Source: Luteibacter anthropi
GTDB taxonomy: Bacteria > Pseudomonadota > Gammaproteobacteria > Xanthomonadales > Rhodanobacteraceae
Direction: 5' to 3'
NCBI RefSeq assembly: GCF_011759365.1
Contig: NZ_JAARLZ010000009.1
Span: forward strand, 1-64,000
DNA length: 64,000 nucleotides
Positions within the stretch are counted from its first letter, which is position 1. Every line of letters starts with the position of its first letter. Positions 32,176-40,179 of this stretch are shown here, piece by piece. Made by a program: the position numbers and the translations under genes. The notes beneath the pieces are model-generated. The model did no database searches, was not told the DNA's origin, and saw only the letters and a program-made list of their open reading frames with translations.

Positions 32176-32847
32176 TCAGGTCAGGGGACGGAGGTCGAGC
32201 AGGCGTGCGGCTTCGGCAGGCACGAGGCCATGTGGCAGCACGCCCAGCAGGGGCGCATCGAGGTGCTCACGCAAGGTGGCGATGTTCTCTTCGGCCAGCG
32301 GCATGTCCGGATCCACGCGATTGGCGATCCAGCCGGCCAGGCGGCAGCCATCGGCCTCGATGGCACGTGCGGTGAGACGTGCATGGCTGATGCAGCCCAG
32401 GCGCACGCCCACCACGAGCACCACGGGGAGGTTCCAGCGCCGGGGAATGTCCTCGGCGGACATGTCCTGCGCCAGCGGCACCAGCCAGCCGCCGACGCCT
32501 TCCACGATCACCCGCCCGTGGCTCTGTGTCAGCGACTCGAACGCGGCGTCCAGTGGCTCCCAGCGCAAGGCCACGCCTTCCTGCACGGCCGCCAGATGCG
32601 GCGCCACGGCAGCCTCCATCGCCAGCGGGTTTACCAGGTCATAGGCGGGACGCGGCTCGCTGGCCGCCTGCAAGGCCAGTGCATCCTCGTTGCGCAGTCC
32701 GTCCGGCGTGCGCTCCGAGCCGCTGGCGACCGGCTTCATGCCGGCCACGCGCTCACCCGCCAGGCGGAAGGCATGCACCAGCGCCTGGGCGCCATGGGTC
32801 TTGCCGATGCCGGTGTCGGTGCCGGCGACGAAGAGATGACGGGACAT
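32176..32847 (-). CDS. bioD: Dethiobiotin synthetase
   Basis: This is a 223-aa cytoplasmic enzyme closing the ureido ring of dethiobiotin from DAPA, CO2 and ATP in biotin synthesis. The P-loop is FVAGTDTGIGKTHGAQAL at the N-terminus. Further family motifs are MKPVASGSE and EGVGGWLVPL. The start at 32847 (MSRHLFVAG) gives family length; the open frame upstream is a shadow. The start overlaps no gene; the fRMsr gene begins 73 bp away on the other strand. No other bio genes are in the window. Confidence 0.95.
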   Translation of the reverse strand: MSRHLFVAGTDTGIGKTHGAQALVHAFRLAGERVAGMKPVASGSERTPDGLRNEDALALQAASEPRPAYDLVNPLAMEAAVAPHLAAVQEGVALRWEPLDAAFESLTQSHGRVIVEGVGGWLVPLAQDMSAEDIPRRWNLPVVLVVGVRLGCISHARLTARAIEADGCRLAGWIANRVDPDMPLAEENIATLREHLDAPLLGVLPHGLVPAEAARLLDLRPLT

Positions 32848-32920
32848 GGAACGGCCTTGCATGCGTGGGGACGTGGCACCATACACGGCTTCCCTCCCCG
32901 ATTCCGCCGTGGAAACCGCC

Positions 32921-33412
32921 ATGTACGAAGCCAAGGCCATCGCTGCCGACGACAAGGCCACTCTTTATGCCGAACTGGTTCAGCAGGCCGAGGGCCTGAT
33001 GCATGGCGAGTCCAACGCCATCGCCAATGCGGCCAATTTCGCTGCGCTGGTCTATGACGTGCTGCCCGATCTCAATTGGGCCGGTTTCTACCTGTTCGAC
33101 GGCAACGAGCTCGTGGTGGGCCCCTTCCAGGGCAAGCCGGCCTGCATTCGCATCGCCCTCGGGCGAGGCGTCTGCGGCACGGCAGCGCAGAGCCGGCAGA
33201 CCCAGCTGGTGCGCGACGTGCACGAGTTCGAAGGGCATATCGCCTGCGACGCGGCATCCAATTCCGAGATTGTCGTGCCGCTGGTGAAGGGCGACGGCAG
33301 CCTGTTCGGCGTGTGGGATGTGGACAGCCCGGTGGTGGGGCGTTTCGACGACGAAGACCGCAAGGGCATGGAAGCGCTTTGCGAGGCCTTCATGAAGGCT
33401 ATCGCTGGCTGA
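32921..33412 (+). CDS. msrC: Free methionine-(R)-sulfoxide reductase (GAF domain)
   Basis: This 163-aa GAF-domain enzyme reduces free Met-R-sulfoxide with thioredoxin. The three conserved Cys residues are present: KPACIRIALG, GRGVCGTAA and GHIACDAASNSE; the last two correspond to the resolving and catalytic pair in E. coli and yeast fRMsr. NWAGFYLF and GVWDVDSP are further family landmarks. I set the start at 32921 (MYEAKAI); the frame is open 25 codons further but without conserved sequence. It is divergent from bioD. Confidence 0.92.
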   Translation: MYEAKAIAADDKATLYAELVQQAEGLMHGESNAIANAANFAALVYDVLPDLNWAGFYLFDGNELVVGPFQGKPACIRIALGRGVCGTAAQSRQTQLVRDVHEFEGHIACDAASNSEIVVPLVKGDGSLFGVWDVDSPVVGRFDDEDRKGMEALCEAFMKAIAG

Positions 33413-33429
33413 TCGGTTTCCGCATATGC

Positions 33430-33582
33430 CGGTCGCGCGCAGGCGCGCTCCTACCCCCTGCCCTGTAGGAGCGCGCCTGCGCGCGACCGGACCGGAGCGG
33501 CGTCTGTAGGAGCGCGCCTCGCGCGCGAATCAGGACACGGCGGCGAAGCCGCAACCTCGGAACGCGCCTTGCGCGCGACCGG
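33430..33582. repeat. REP cluster between convergent genes
   Basis: It contains a leftward core at 33431, rightward cores at 33466 and 33507, and a diverged module ACACGGCGGCGAAGCCGCAA followed by a half-core GCGCCTTGCGCGCGACCGG. The same diverged module follows a REP at 55.95 kb. It lies between msrC and engB, whose 3' ends face each other. Confidence 0.85.
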
Positions 33583-33618
33583 ACGGGCGAAAAGGCCGGC
33601 CCTGGCGCAGCCGATGTC

Positions 33619-34266
33619 TTACAGCTCGTGCGGGCGCGGCGTATGCAGCAATTCGACGATGCGTGCCCGCGCTTCCTCGACACCGGTCTTCGCCAGCGAC
33701 GAGAAGACCTGCGCCGTACCCGCCACGCCCTGCGTGCGGAACTCCTTGCGCAGCGCTTCGAGCGCCTTGGACGCCTGCCCGCGCGAGATCTTGTCCGCCT
33801 TGGTCATCAGCACATGGCAGGGCAGCTCCGTCGCCGCGCAGAACTCGATCATCGTGCGGTCGAAGTCCTTCAGTTCATGGCGGATATCCACGATGAGCAC
33901 GATGCCACGCAGGCTGCGGCGCATTTTCAGGTAGGCGTCGATCTCGCCGCGCCAGTGCGCGCGCATGGCCTCAGGTACCTTGGCGTAGCCGTAACCGGGC
34001 AGATCGACCAGGCGTGCCTCCAGTGGCGACGTGCCCTCGGGCCCCTTCAGCGGCGGCAGGTCGAATACCACCATGAGCTGCGTGCGGCCCGGTGTCTTCG
34101 AGGTGCGCGCCAGCCCGGTGTGGCCCGTGAGCGCGTTGAGCGCACTGGACTTGCCCGCGTTGGAGCGACCGGCGAAGGCGACTTCCGCACCCTGGTCGTA
34201 GGGCAGCTGGGTGATTTCATTCGCGGCCAGCACGAAGCGGGCGCCGTTGAGCGTATTGGAGGACAT
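33619..34266 (-). CDS. engB: Ribosome biogenesis GTP-binding protein EngB/YihA
   Basis: This is a 215-aa TRAFAC GTPase needed for 50S subunit maturation. G1 is GRSNAGKSSALNALTG, the G2 Thr lies in the TPGRTQ segment, G3 is DLPGYGYAKV and G4 is TKAD. The start at 34266 gives MSSNTLNGARFV; the open frame upstream enters the intergenic region. It is divergent from the cytochrome c4 gene, with 164 bp between the starts. Confidence 0.95.
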   Translation of the reverse strand: MSSNTLNGARFVLAANEITQLPYDQGAEVAFAGRSNAGKSSALNALTGHTGLARTSKTPGRTQLMVVFDLPPLKGPEGTSPLEARLVDLPGYGYAKVPEAMRAHWRGEIDAYLKMRRSLRGIVLIVDIRHELKDFDRTMIEFCAATELPCHVLMTKADKISRGQASKALEALRKEFRTQGVAGTAQVFSSLAKTGVEEARARIVELLHTPRPHEL

Positions 34267-34430
34267 GGCGTCGATACGGGTGACACGTGGCCGGGCAGTG
34301 TATGCGATATGGCCCCTGGCCACTTGAGCTGCCGTTTGACCGGGCTCCGAACACACCCCCATAATCATTTGGATGAGGCGTGGCAGGGAGCACGCCCGGT
34401 CATGAGAAGTATCCCCTTACGGAGACGCTT

Positions 34431-35252
34431 ATGAAGTTCCGGCACGCCGCCGCTGCCATGTTCGCGACGCTCGTCATGAGCGCCGCTGTTGTTGCCCAGT
34501 CCACCGATCCAGCCAAGCCGACCAGCGCGCCCGCGCCAGCCGGTACCGCCGCCAAACCGGGCGCCAACGCAGCCGCCGATCCGGCCACGCCGGGTATGCC
34601 GAAGACCGACGCCGCCACCGCTTCCGCCCCATCGGGCGAAGCCACGGTCGCCACCAAACCGGGCGATGCCACCGCTGGCCAGGGCAAGGCCGCCGCCTGC
34701 GGCGCATGCCACGGCATGGATGGCAACTCCACCGATCCGCAATACCCGAAGCTGGCCGGCCAGAGCGAGCAGTACATCGCCGCCCAGCTGGCCGACTTCA
34801 AGTCGGGCAAGCGCTCCAACCCGATCATGGCCGGCTTCGCCGCCGCGCTGTCCGAGCAGGACATGCACGATGTCGGCGCCTACTTCGCCACCAAGGCCGC
34901 CCTTCCGGGCGTGGCCGACCAGAAATACGTCGACGCGGGACAGAAGCTCTACCGCGAGGGCGACGTCGATCACGGCATCCCCGCCTGCATGGCCTGCCAT
35001 GGCCCCGACGGGCGCGGCAACCCAGGGGCGCACTATCCGCAGCTCACCAGCCAGCACGCCAATTACATCGAGGCGCGCCTGAAGGCATGGAACGATTCGT
35101 CGCGCGACGCGTCGAAGGACGGCCCACACGTCAAGATCATGGCTGCCGTAGCGCAAAAGCTCTCGCAAGAGGACATCGGCGCCGTGGCGAGCTACATCGA
35201 GGGACTGCACAGCGCCGAGCCCGCGGCGCCTGTCGCACCCGCGTCGCCCTGA
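34431..35252 (+). CDS. Diheme cytochrome c4
   Basis: This is a 273-aa periplasmic electron carrier. It has a signal peptide (AAAAMFATLVMSAAVVAQ) and an unusually long Ala/Pro/Thr-rich linker (about residues 24-80), then two class I cytochrome c domains. The heme sites are CGACH (90-94) and CMACH (186-190); axial Met candidates lie in NPIMAGFA and VKIMAAVA. In related bacteria c4 carries electrons to terminal oxidases. The ATG at 34431 has GGAGA upstream. A terminator-like hairpin follows before the DsbA-like gene. Confidence 0.94.
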   Translation: MKFRHAAAAMFATLVMSAAVVAQSTDPAKPTSAPAPAGTAAKPGANAAADPATPGMPKTDAATASAPSGEATVATKPGDATAGQGKAAACGACHGMDGNSTDPQYPKLAGQSEQYIAAQLADFKSGKRSNPIMAGFAAALSEQDMHDVGAYFATKAALPGVADQKYVDAGQKLYREGDVDHGIPACMACHGPDGRGNPGAHYPQLTSQHANYIEARLKAWNDSSRDASKDGPHVKIMAAVAQKLSQEDIGAVASYIEGLHSAEPAAPVAPASP

Positions 35253-35273
35253 AGACGGTAAAGTTGGGAGATC

Positions 35274-35305
35274 GAACGGGCCCCTCGTCGGGCCCGTTCT
35301 CATTT
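35274..35305 (+). terminator. Terminator after cytochrome c4
   Basis: GAACGGGCCC / GGGCCCGTTC form a perfect 10-bp stem with loop CTCGTC, followed by TCATTT. It should at least attenuate transcription into the DsbA-like genes. Confidence 0.85.
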
Positions 35306-35335
35306 CGATGGCACGAAAAAAAGGATACGAATCCG

Positions 35336-36232
35336 ATGCGTATGCGCCTTCCCCTACTCTGCGCGGCCCTGATCGGCCTTGCGGCCTGCGGTTCCGGCAA
35401 CAGCGATGGCGGCACCACCCCGCCGCCGGCCGCCTCCACGGCCGCCAGCGCACCCGCGGCTCCGGCCAGCGCACCGGCAGCGACGCCGGCCCCGGCATCC
35501 ACGGCAAACACCGCGCCGGCCGCATCGGGCAGCAGCGCCTCGGCCGCACCGGCTCCTGCCGCAGCCGCCGACCCGGACGACGCCAAGCGCCCGGACGTGA
35601 AGCCGTTCGTCGATGAAGGCAAGTGGGTGGAAGGCAAGCAGTATTTCCGCATCGATCCGGCCCAGCCCACCAGCAGCCCGGGCAAGATCGAAGTCACCGA
35701 GGTGTTCTCGTACGGCTGCCCGGCCTGTTTCCAGTTCCACGGCGTGGTCGACGAGCTGGCCAAGAGCCTGCCCAAGGGTGCGGTGATGACCTACACCCCG
35801 GCCTCGTTCCGCCCCGATGAAAACTGGCCGCTGTTGCAGCGCGCCTACCTCACCGCGCAGGCCCTGGGCGTGGACAAGCAGACTCACGACGCCATGTTCG
35901 ATGCCGTGTTCAAGAGCGGCGAACTGGGCATCTTCGACATGAAGACGCAGAAGCCGAAGCCGCAGTCCGCCTGGCCCACCATCGACGACGTGGCCAGGTT
36001 TTACGCGCAGCACGGCGTGAAGGCCGAAGACTTCGTCGCCACGGCCAACTCCTTCACCATCAACACCAAGATGAAGCGCGCCGATGAACTGATCCGCGCC
36101 TACGAGGTCGATAGCACGCCCACCATCGTCGTGAACGGCAAATATCGTTTCACCCCGGGCTCGGCCGGCGGCTATCCGCAGGCGGTCGAACTCGCCCAGT
36201 GGCTCATCAGCAAGGAAGCCGCGGGCAAGTAA
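35336..36232 (+). CDS. DsbA-like thioredoxin-fold lipoprotein 1
   Basis: This is a 298-aa envelope oxidoreductase. The signal peptide ends at the lipobox LAAC (Cys18), and a low-complexity Ala/Pro/Ser tether spans about residues 25-85. The thioredoxin domain has redox motif CPAC (Cys128, Cys131) in VFSYGCPACFQF and the cis-Pro segment VDSTPTIVV. CPAC instead of the DsbA CPHC suggests a different redox potential. The ATG at 35336 is preceded by AAAGGA. It is followed after 31 bp by a paralogue in the same orientation. Confidence 0.88.
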   Translation: MRMRLPLLCAALIGLAACGSGNSDGGTTPPPAASTAASAPAAPASAPAATPAPASTANTAPAASGSSASAAPAPAAAADPDDAKRPDVKPFVDEGKWVEGKQYFRIDPAQPTSSPGKIEVTEVFSYGCPACFQFHGVVDELAKSLPKGAVMTYTPASFRPDENWPLLQRAYLTAQALGVDKQTHDAMFDAVFKSGELGIFDMKTQKPKPQSAWPTIDDVARFYAQHGVKAEDFVATANSFTINTKMKRADELIRAYEVDSTPTIVVNGKYRFTPGSAGGYPQAVELAQWLISKEAAGK

Positions 36233-36263
36233 CCGCGTACCACGAAACCCCACGGAGATTCCC

Positions 36264-36920
36264 ATGTTCAAGCGTCTCTCGCTGCTGCTCGTCACCCTGG
36301 CCATGGCCACGGCATGCAGCGCCAAGCCCGCCGAAGGTGCGGCCACGTTCACCGACGGCACCGAATACGTCACCATTCCGCAGGCCAGCCAGCAGCGTCT
36401 GTCGAAGGAAGGCAAGGTCGAGGTCGTCGAGGTGTTCTCGTTCGGCTGCATCCACTGCGCCCATTACGAAGACAAGGTCGAGGCCCTCCAGAAGGAACTG
36501 CCCAGGGACGTAGTGTTCCATCGCGTCCCGGCTGCCTTCAACGACGCATGGCTGCCGTTCGCCCAGGCCTACTACGCAGCCGAGAAACTCGTTCCGGCCA
36601 ACAAGCTCGACGAATCTACCGACAAGCTGTTCAAGGCGAAGTGGGATCAGCACATGCCGCTGAACGCCATCGAAGAAATGGCCGACTGGTACAAGCAGAA
36701 CTACAACGTCGACAGCGCGAAGTTCGTCGCCGTCGCCACCGGCCCGGAAGTGAAGGCGAAGATCCTCGCCGACACCAAGCTGATCCAGGCCTGGGGCGTG
36801 GACGGCACGCCGACCATCGTCGTCGATGGGAAGTACCGCAGCGCAAGCATCAAGGATTTCGACCAGCTCAATGCGCTGGCGAAGTACCTGGTAGATCGCG
36901 AGCTCAAGGGCGGCAAGTAA
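36264..36920 (+). CDS. DsbA-like thioredoxin-fold lipoprotein 2
   Basis: This 218-aa thiol:disulfide interchange protein of the DsbA family has a lipobox at ATAC (Cys18), so it should be membrane-anchored. The redox motif is CIHC (Cys62, Cys65) in VFSFGCIHCAHYED, and cis-Pro is in VDGTPTIVVDGKYR. The replacement of Pro by Ile in the canonical CPHC is unusual. Its ATG is preceded by GGAG. Together with paralogue 1 and cytochrome c4 it forms an envelope redox cluster. Confidence 0.9.
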   Translation: MFKRLSLLLVTLAMATACSAKPAEGAATFTDGTEYVTIPQASQQRLSKEGKVEVVEVFSFGCIHCAHYEDKVEALQKELPRDVVFHRVPAAFNDAWLPFAQAYYAAEKLVPANKLDESTDKLFKAKWDQHMPLNAIEEMADWYKQNYNVDSAKFVAVATGPEVKAKILADTKLIQAWGVDGTPTIVVDGKYRSASIKDFDQLNALAKYLVDRELKGGK

Positions 36921-36933
36921 TCCCCGCACCGGG

Positions 36934-36966
36934 CCGATGCCCCCCGTTCACGCGACGGGGGGCATC
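36934..36966. terminator. Hairpin after second DsbA-like gene
   Basis: GATGCCCCCCGT / ACGGGGGGCATC form a 12-bp stem with loop TCACGCG. No T-run follows, so it is a candidate weak terminator or RNA-stabilising hairpin. Confidence 0.7.
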
Positions 36967-37008
36967 CTCTGCCGCCTCGGCCCGAAGAGACCTGATTCCC
37001 CTTTCGTC

Positions 37009-37821
37009 ATGACCCGCTCCTCGCCGCCATCGCCCGCCGCACCCGAGCGCACCCTGCGCCTGCTGAGCTGCAACATCCTCGCCGGCGCGAGCGTCCAGCG
37101 GTACAGCGACTATGTCACCCGCAGCGTCAACGCCGTGCTGCCCGGCTCCTCGAAACTGGCCAACCTCGATTCGCTGGCGGCCCTGCTGCACGAATTCGAC
37201 GTGGTGGGCCTGCAGGAGGCCGATGCCGGCAGCCTGCGCTCGGGTTTCCTCAACCAGACCCGCTACATCGCCGAAGCCGCCGGCATGCCGTTCTGGAGCC
37301 ACCAGCCGAACCGACCGATGGCCCGTGTCGCGCATTCGGCCAACGGCCTGCTGAGCCGCATTGAACCCAGCGAAGTCATCGACTATCCGCTGCCGGGCCG
37401 CATCAAGGGCCGTGGCGCGCTGTTCGTGCGTTTCGGTGAGGGTCCCCACGCCCTTGTGGTGGTGATTGCCCACCTGTCGCTCGGCGCCGCCGCGCGCATG
37501 GGGCAGCTGGGTTTCATTGCCGAACTGCTCGCGCCATATCCGCACGCGGTGCTGATGGGCGATCTCAACACCGAGCCCACCAGCCCGGAAATGCGTTTGC
37601 TTTTCGAGCGCACCGCCCTGCAGATGCCCACCATCGCCACGCCCACCTTCCCCAGCTGGAAGCCACGGCGTGCGCTCGACCATATCCTCACCTCGGCTGA
37701 CATCGCGCTCGATCGCACGTGGACATTGCCCCGCGCCTTCTCCGATCATCTGCCGCTTGCCGCCGAAATCCGCCTGCCGCTGTCGCTTGCCGAGGCGATA
37801 GGCACGGCTTCACCGAGATAG
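37009..37821 (+). CDS. Endonuclease/exonuclease/phosphatase family hydrolase
   Basis: This is a 270-aa protein of the EEP fold. The metal and catalytic motifs are LLSCNILAG (Asn), VGLQEAD (Glu), VVIAHLSLG (His), LMGDLNTEP (Asp/Asn) and the C-terminal AFSDHLPLAAEI (Asp-His). No signal peptide is present, so it should be cytoplasmic; the substrate (nucleic acid, phosphoinositide-like or other phosphoester) cannot be assigned. The ATG at 37009 follows the hairpin; the frame is open upstream through the hairpin without conserved sequence. The next gene starts 4 bp after its stop. Confidence 0.88.
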   Translation: MTRSSPPSPAAPERTLRLLSCNILAGASVQRYSDYVTRSVNAVLPGSSKLANLDSLAALLHEFDVVGLQEADAGSLRSGFLNQTRYIAEAAGMPFWSHQPNRPMARVAHSANGLLSRIEPSEVIDYPLPGRIKGRGALFVRFGEGPHALVVVIAHLSLGAAARMGQLGFIAELLAPYPHAVLMGDLNTEPTSPEMRLLFERTALQMPTIATPTFPSWKPRRALDHILTSADIALDRTWTLPRAFSDHLPLAAEIRLPLSLAEAIGTASPR

Positions 37822-37825
37822 ATCC

Positions 37826-38206
37826 ATGAAACCCAGCCTGCGCGCTGCCCTGCCCTGGGTCGCCATCCTCATCGTCGCCATCGGCGCCGCCGTGCTCCGG
37901 TATGGCTTCATCGAGCCGTCCGACGCCGCGCATGCCTGCGAGGGCAAGGGTGGCCCGTGGTGGTGTGGCGTGCGCGAGCTGATCGTGCAGGGGTTTCTTA
38001 CCTATGCCTATGGGTACGCCGCCATTGTCGTGGCGCTGCTGGCGCTGTTCTGGCGCGGTGTCGGCACGGCTGTGCTGGCGGCATGCCTGGGGGTGATCGC
38101 CTTGCAGTTGTATTGCTACGAGGGTGGTGGACTGGCGCTGCTGATCGGAGCGTTGCGGCTGGTGCGGGTGCAGTACGAGCGCTGGGAAGCTGTCGCTGCG
38201 GCTTGA
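37826..38206 (+). CDS. Small membrane protein, unknown function
   Basis: This is a 126-aa protein with about three hydrophobic helices (LPWVAILIVAIGAAVLRYGF, YAYGYAAIVVALLALFW and TAVLAACLGVIALQLYCY) and a Cys-containing loop (HACEGKGGPWWCGVRE) that probably faces the periplasm. It begins 4 bp after the EEP hydrolase stop, so the two are coupled. I do not recognise a named family. Confidence 0.75.
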   Translation: MKPSLRAALPWVAILIVAIGAAVLRYGFIEPSDAAHACEGKGGPWWCGVRELIVQGFLTYAYGYAAIVVALLALFWRGVGTAVLAACLGVIALQLYCYEGGGLALLIGALRLVRVQYERWEAVAAA

Positions 38207-38256
38207 TCGGAGCGATTTGCCGCGGCGGGGCGGCCGGGTGCGTTTCGCCTTGGTGC

Positions 38257-38392
38257 GGTCGCGCGCAAGGCGCGCTCCTACAGGTAGCTCGTTGCTTCGT
38301 ACCGGTCGCGCGCGAGGCGCGCTCCTACAACGCAGCTTGCGCGCGGCCGGGTACCTGTAGGAGCGCGCCTCGCGCGCGACCGGTACGAAGCG
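38257..38392. repeat. REP cluster between convergent genes
   Basis: Leftward cores lie at 38257 and 38304, a decayed half-core at 38335, and a rightward core at 38357. CTTCGTACCGG and CCGGTACGAAG on both sides are also complementary, so the pair can extend into a longer stem. It separates the small membrane protein gene from the GH17 gene. Confidence 0.85.
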
Positions 38393-38401
38393 AATACAGA
38401 A

Positions 38402-40033
38402 TTACCGCCGCGCCCGCTTCCACGCCGTAAGCACCGGGATCGCCAGCGCCAGGTTGAGCAGCAGCCAGCCCCAGGACACCACGTTGGCGCCGATCTCCTG
38501 CACCACCACGGCCGCACCGAGCAGCACCAGCCACACGGCGAGCAGGCGCTCCTCGACCAGCGGCATGAGGACATCCTCACGCGTGCGCAACAGACCCAGC
38601 AGGAAAAACCCGATGCACGGCAACGCGAACAGCCCGATAGGGAAATCGCGGTAACGGCCGTTGAAGACCAGCAGGATGCCGTAAAGCGTCAGCACGAACA
38701 TCCAGAAGAAACGCTGCGGCGTAAATGCATCGGACCAGGTGATGCCCAGGCGACGACGCTCCTGCGGTGCCGGCGCGACGGCCGCCGGGTTCACCGGTGA
38801 TGCCAGGCGCGAAGCAACGGCGCGCGCCAGCGAGAGCGAGGTGAGCAAGCCGACGATGCCCACGCCGATGCCCGTCGCCCATTCGATGTTATTGCGGCAG
38901 GCAAACAGCAGCAGGCGCGCATGGGCCGCCAGCGCCGTGCCCACGGCAAATCCCGAAAGCAGCAGGGCGAGCCAGCCCTGAACGCCGTGCCAGCGACGGC
39001 CGAAGGCACCTGCCAGCAGGAAGATAACGGCACCGATGCCACCCGCTGCGATGGCCCAGGCCCAGCGCGGCTCTTCCACCACGGGGCCGGTCATGGCGAA
39101 CTTGGGCTTCGCATCCACGTCGAAGATGCCCCAGTAACCGCCGACGGTGCCTTCCAGATCACGCTTCCACGGCTGGTCGAAGGCTTCGATGACGTTGTAG
39201 GGCATGTCCACCGTGGCCGCGTAGTTCAGGAACTCGCGCAGGTAACGTGCCTCGTTCACCAGGCTGGCGCTGGCGTCGCGGCGCGTGCGCCCTTCGCTGG
39301 GCCAGCCGGTTTCGCCGATCATGATGCGCTTGCCGGGGAATTCGGCCTTCATGCGCTGGTAGACGTCGGCGACGTGATGCACGGCGCGCTCCGGGGACAC
39401 CGGCTCGTCTTCCCAGTACGGCAGGATATGGATGGTGAGGTAATCCGTGGCCTCGGCAAGACGCGGATGCTTCTGCCAGAACTCCCACACATCGGCGTAG
39501 GTCACCGGCACATCGGTGGCATCGTTCACCCGGCGGATATAAGCCGCAAGCGCCTTCTCGGGCAGCTCGCCGCGCAGCAGCACCTCATTGCCCACCACGA
39601 TGCCGCGCAGGCTGTCGTGGTCACGACGGGCCGCCTCGATCCCCAGCTTGATCTCGCGCTCGTTGGCCACCGGATCGCGACCGAGCCAGATGCCCATCAG
39701 CACCTTCATGCCATAACGACCGGCGATATCCGGTACGGCACCCAGCCCCTGCCCCATCGAATACGTACGCACGCAATCGAAGCGGGTGGAGAGGGCCTTC
39801 AGGTCTTCCTCGATCCGCTCGGGCGGAATAAAGGCGTTGACGTCGAACGGGGTCTCGCCCTTCAGCCGGAAAGGCGCATAGGACACGCAGGCGATCTTCG
39901 CCGTAGGCGAATCAGGCAAAGGGATCGGGCGACCCAGCTGCCACCAGTAGCCGGCGCCGAACAGCGCGGCGGCGATAAGGATGATCCATGCGAGCGGTCG
40001 CGCGAACCGCGCGTAGGGGCTGAGAGGCGGCAT
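38402..40033 (-). CDS. Membrane-anchored GH17-family glucan protein
   Basis: This is a 543-aa protein with an N-terminal membrane helix (LAWIILIAAALFGAGYWW), an extracytoplasmic (beta/alpha)8 domain of glycoside hydrolase family 17 (about residues 45-330), and about eight C-terminal hydrophobic helices (about 335-540). The catalytic Glu residues appear intact: acid/base E150 in VVGNEVLL and nucleophile E241 in MIGETGWPSEG. GH17 acts on beta-1,3-glucans, and bacterial membrane-bound relatives take part in cyclic or branched beta-glucan synthesis by transglycosylation. The usual glycosyltransferase partner domain is absent here, so the acceptor is unclear. Confidence 0.87.
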   Translation of the reverse strand: MPPLSPYARFARPLAWIILIAAALFGAGYWWQLGRPIPLPDSPTAKIACVSYAPFRLKGETPFDVNAFIPPERIEEDLKALSTRFDCVRTYSMGQGLGAVPDIAGRYGMKVLMGIWLGRDPVANEREIKLGIEAARRDHDSLRGIVVGNEVLLRGELPEKALAAYIRRVNDATDVPVTYADVWEFWQKHPRLAEATDYLTIHILPYWEDEPVSPERAVHHVADVYQRMKAEFPGKRIMIGETGWPSEGRTRRDASASLVNEARYLREFLNYAATVDMPYNVIEAFDQPWKRDLEGTVGGYWGIFDVDAKPKFAMTGPVVEEPRWAWAIAAGGIGAVIFLLAGAFGRRWHGVQGWLALLLSGFAVGTALAAHARLLLFACRNNIEWATGIGVGIVGLLTSLSLARAVASRLASPVNPAAVAPAPQERRRLGITWSDAFTPQRFFWMFVLTLYGILLVFNGRYRDFPIGLFALPCIGFFLLGLLRTREDVLMPLVEERLLAVWLVLLGAAVVVQEIGANVVSWGWLLLNLALAIPVLTAWKRARR

Positions 40034-40179
40034 GCCGTTCCAGTAACGAAATCGAAGAGGCGAACCGGACTAGCTTAACGGCCCGCAGGCGACAGGGCGA
40101 TTCCCCCGGAACGGGCCGTTCATCCGGTTTACGCGCGGGTTTCCTACAATGATGGGTACGTCCCCGTGAAGGAATCCCG

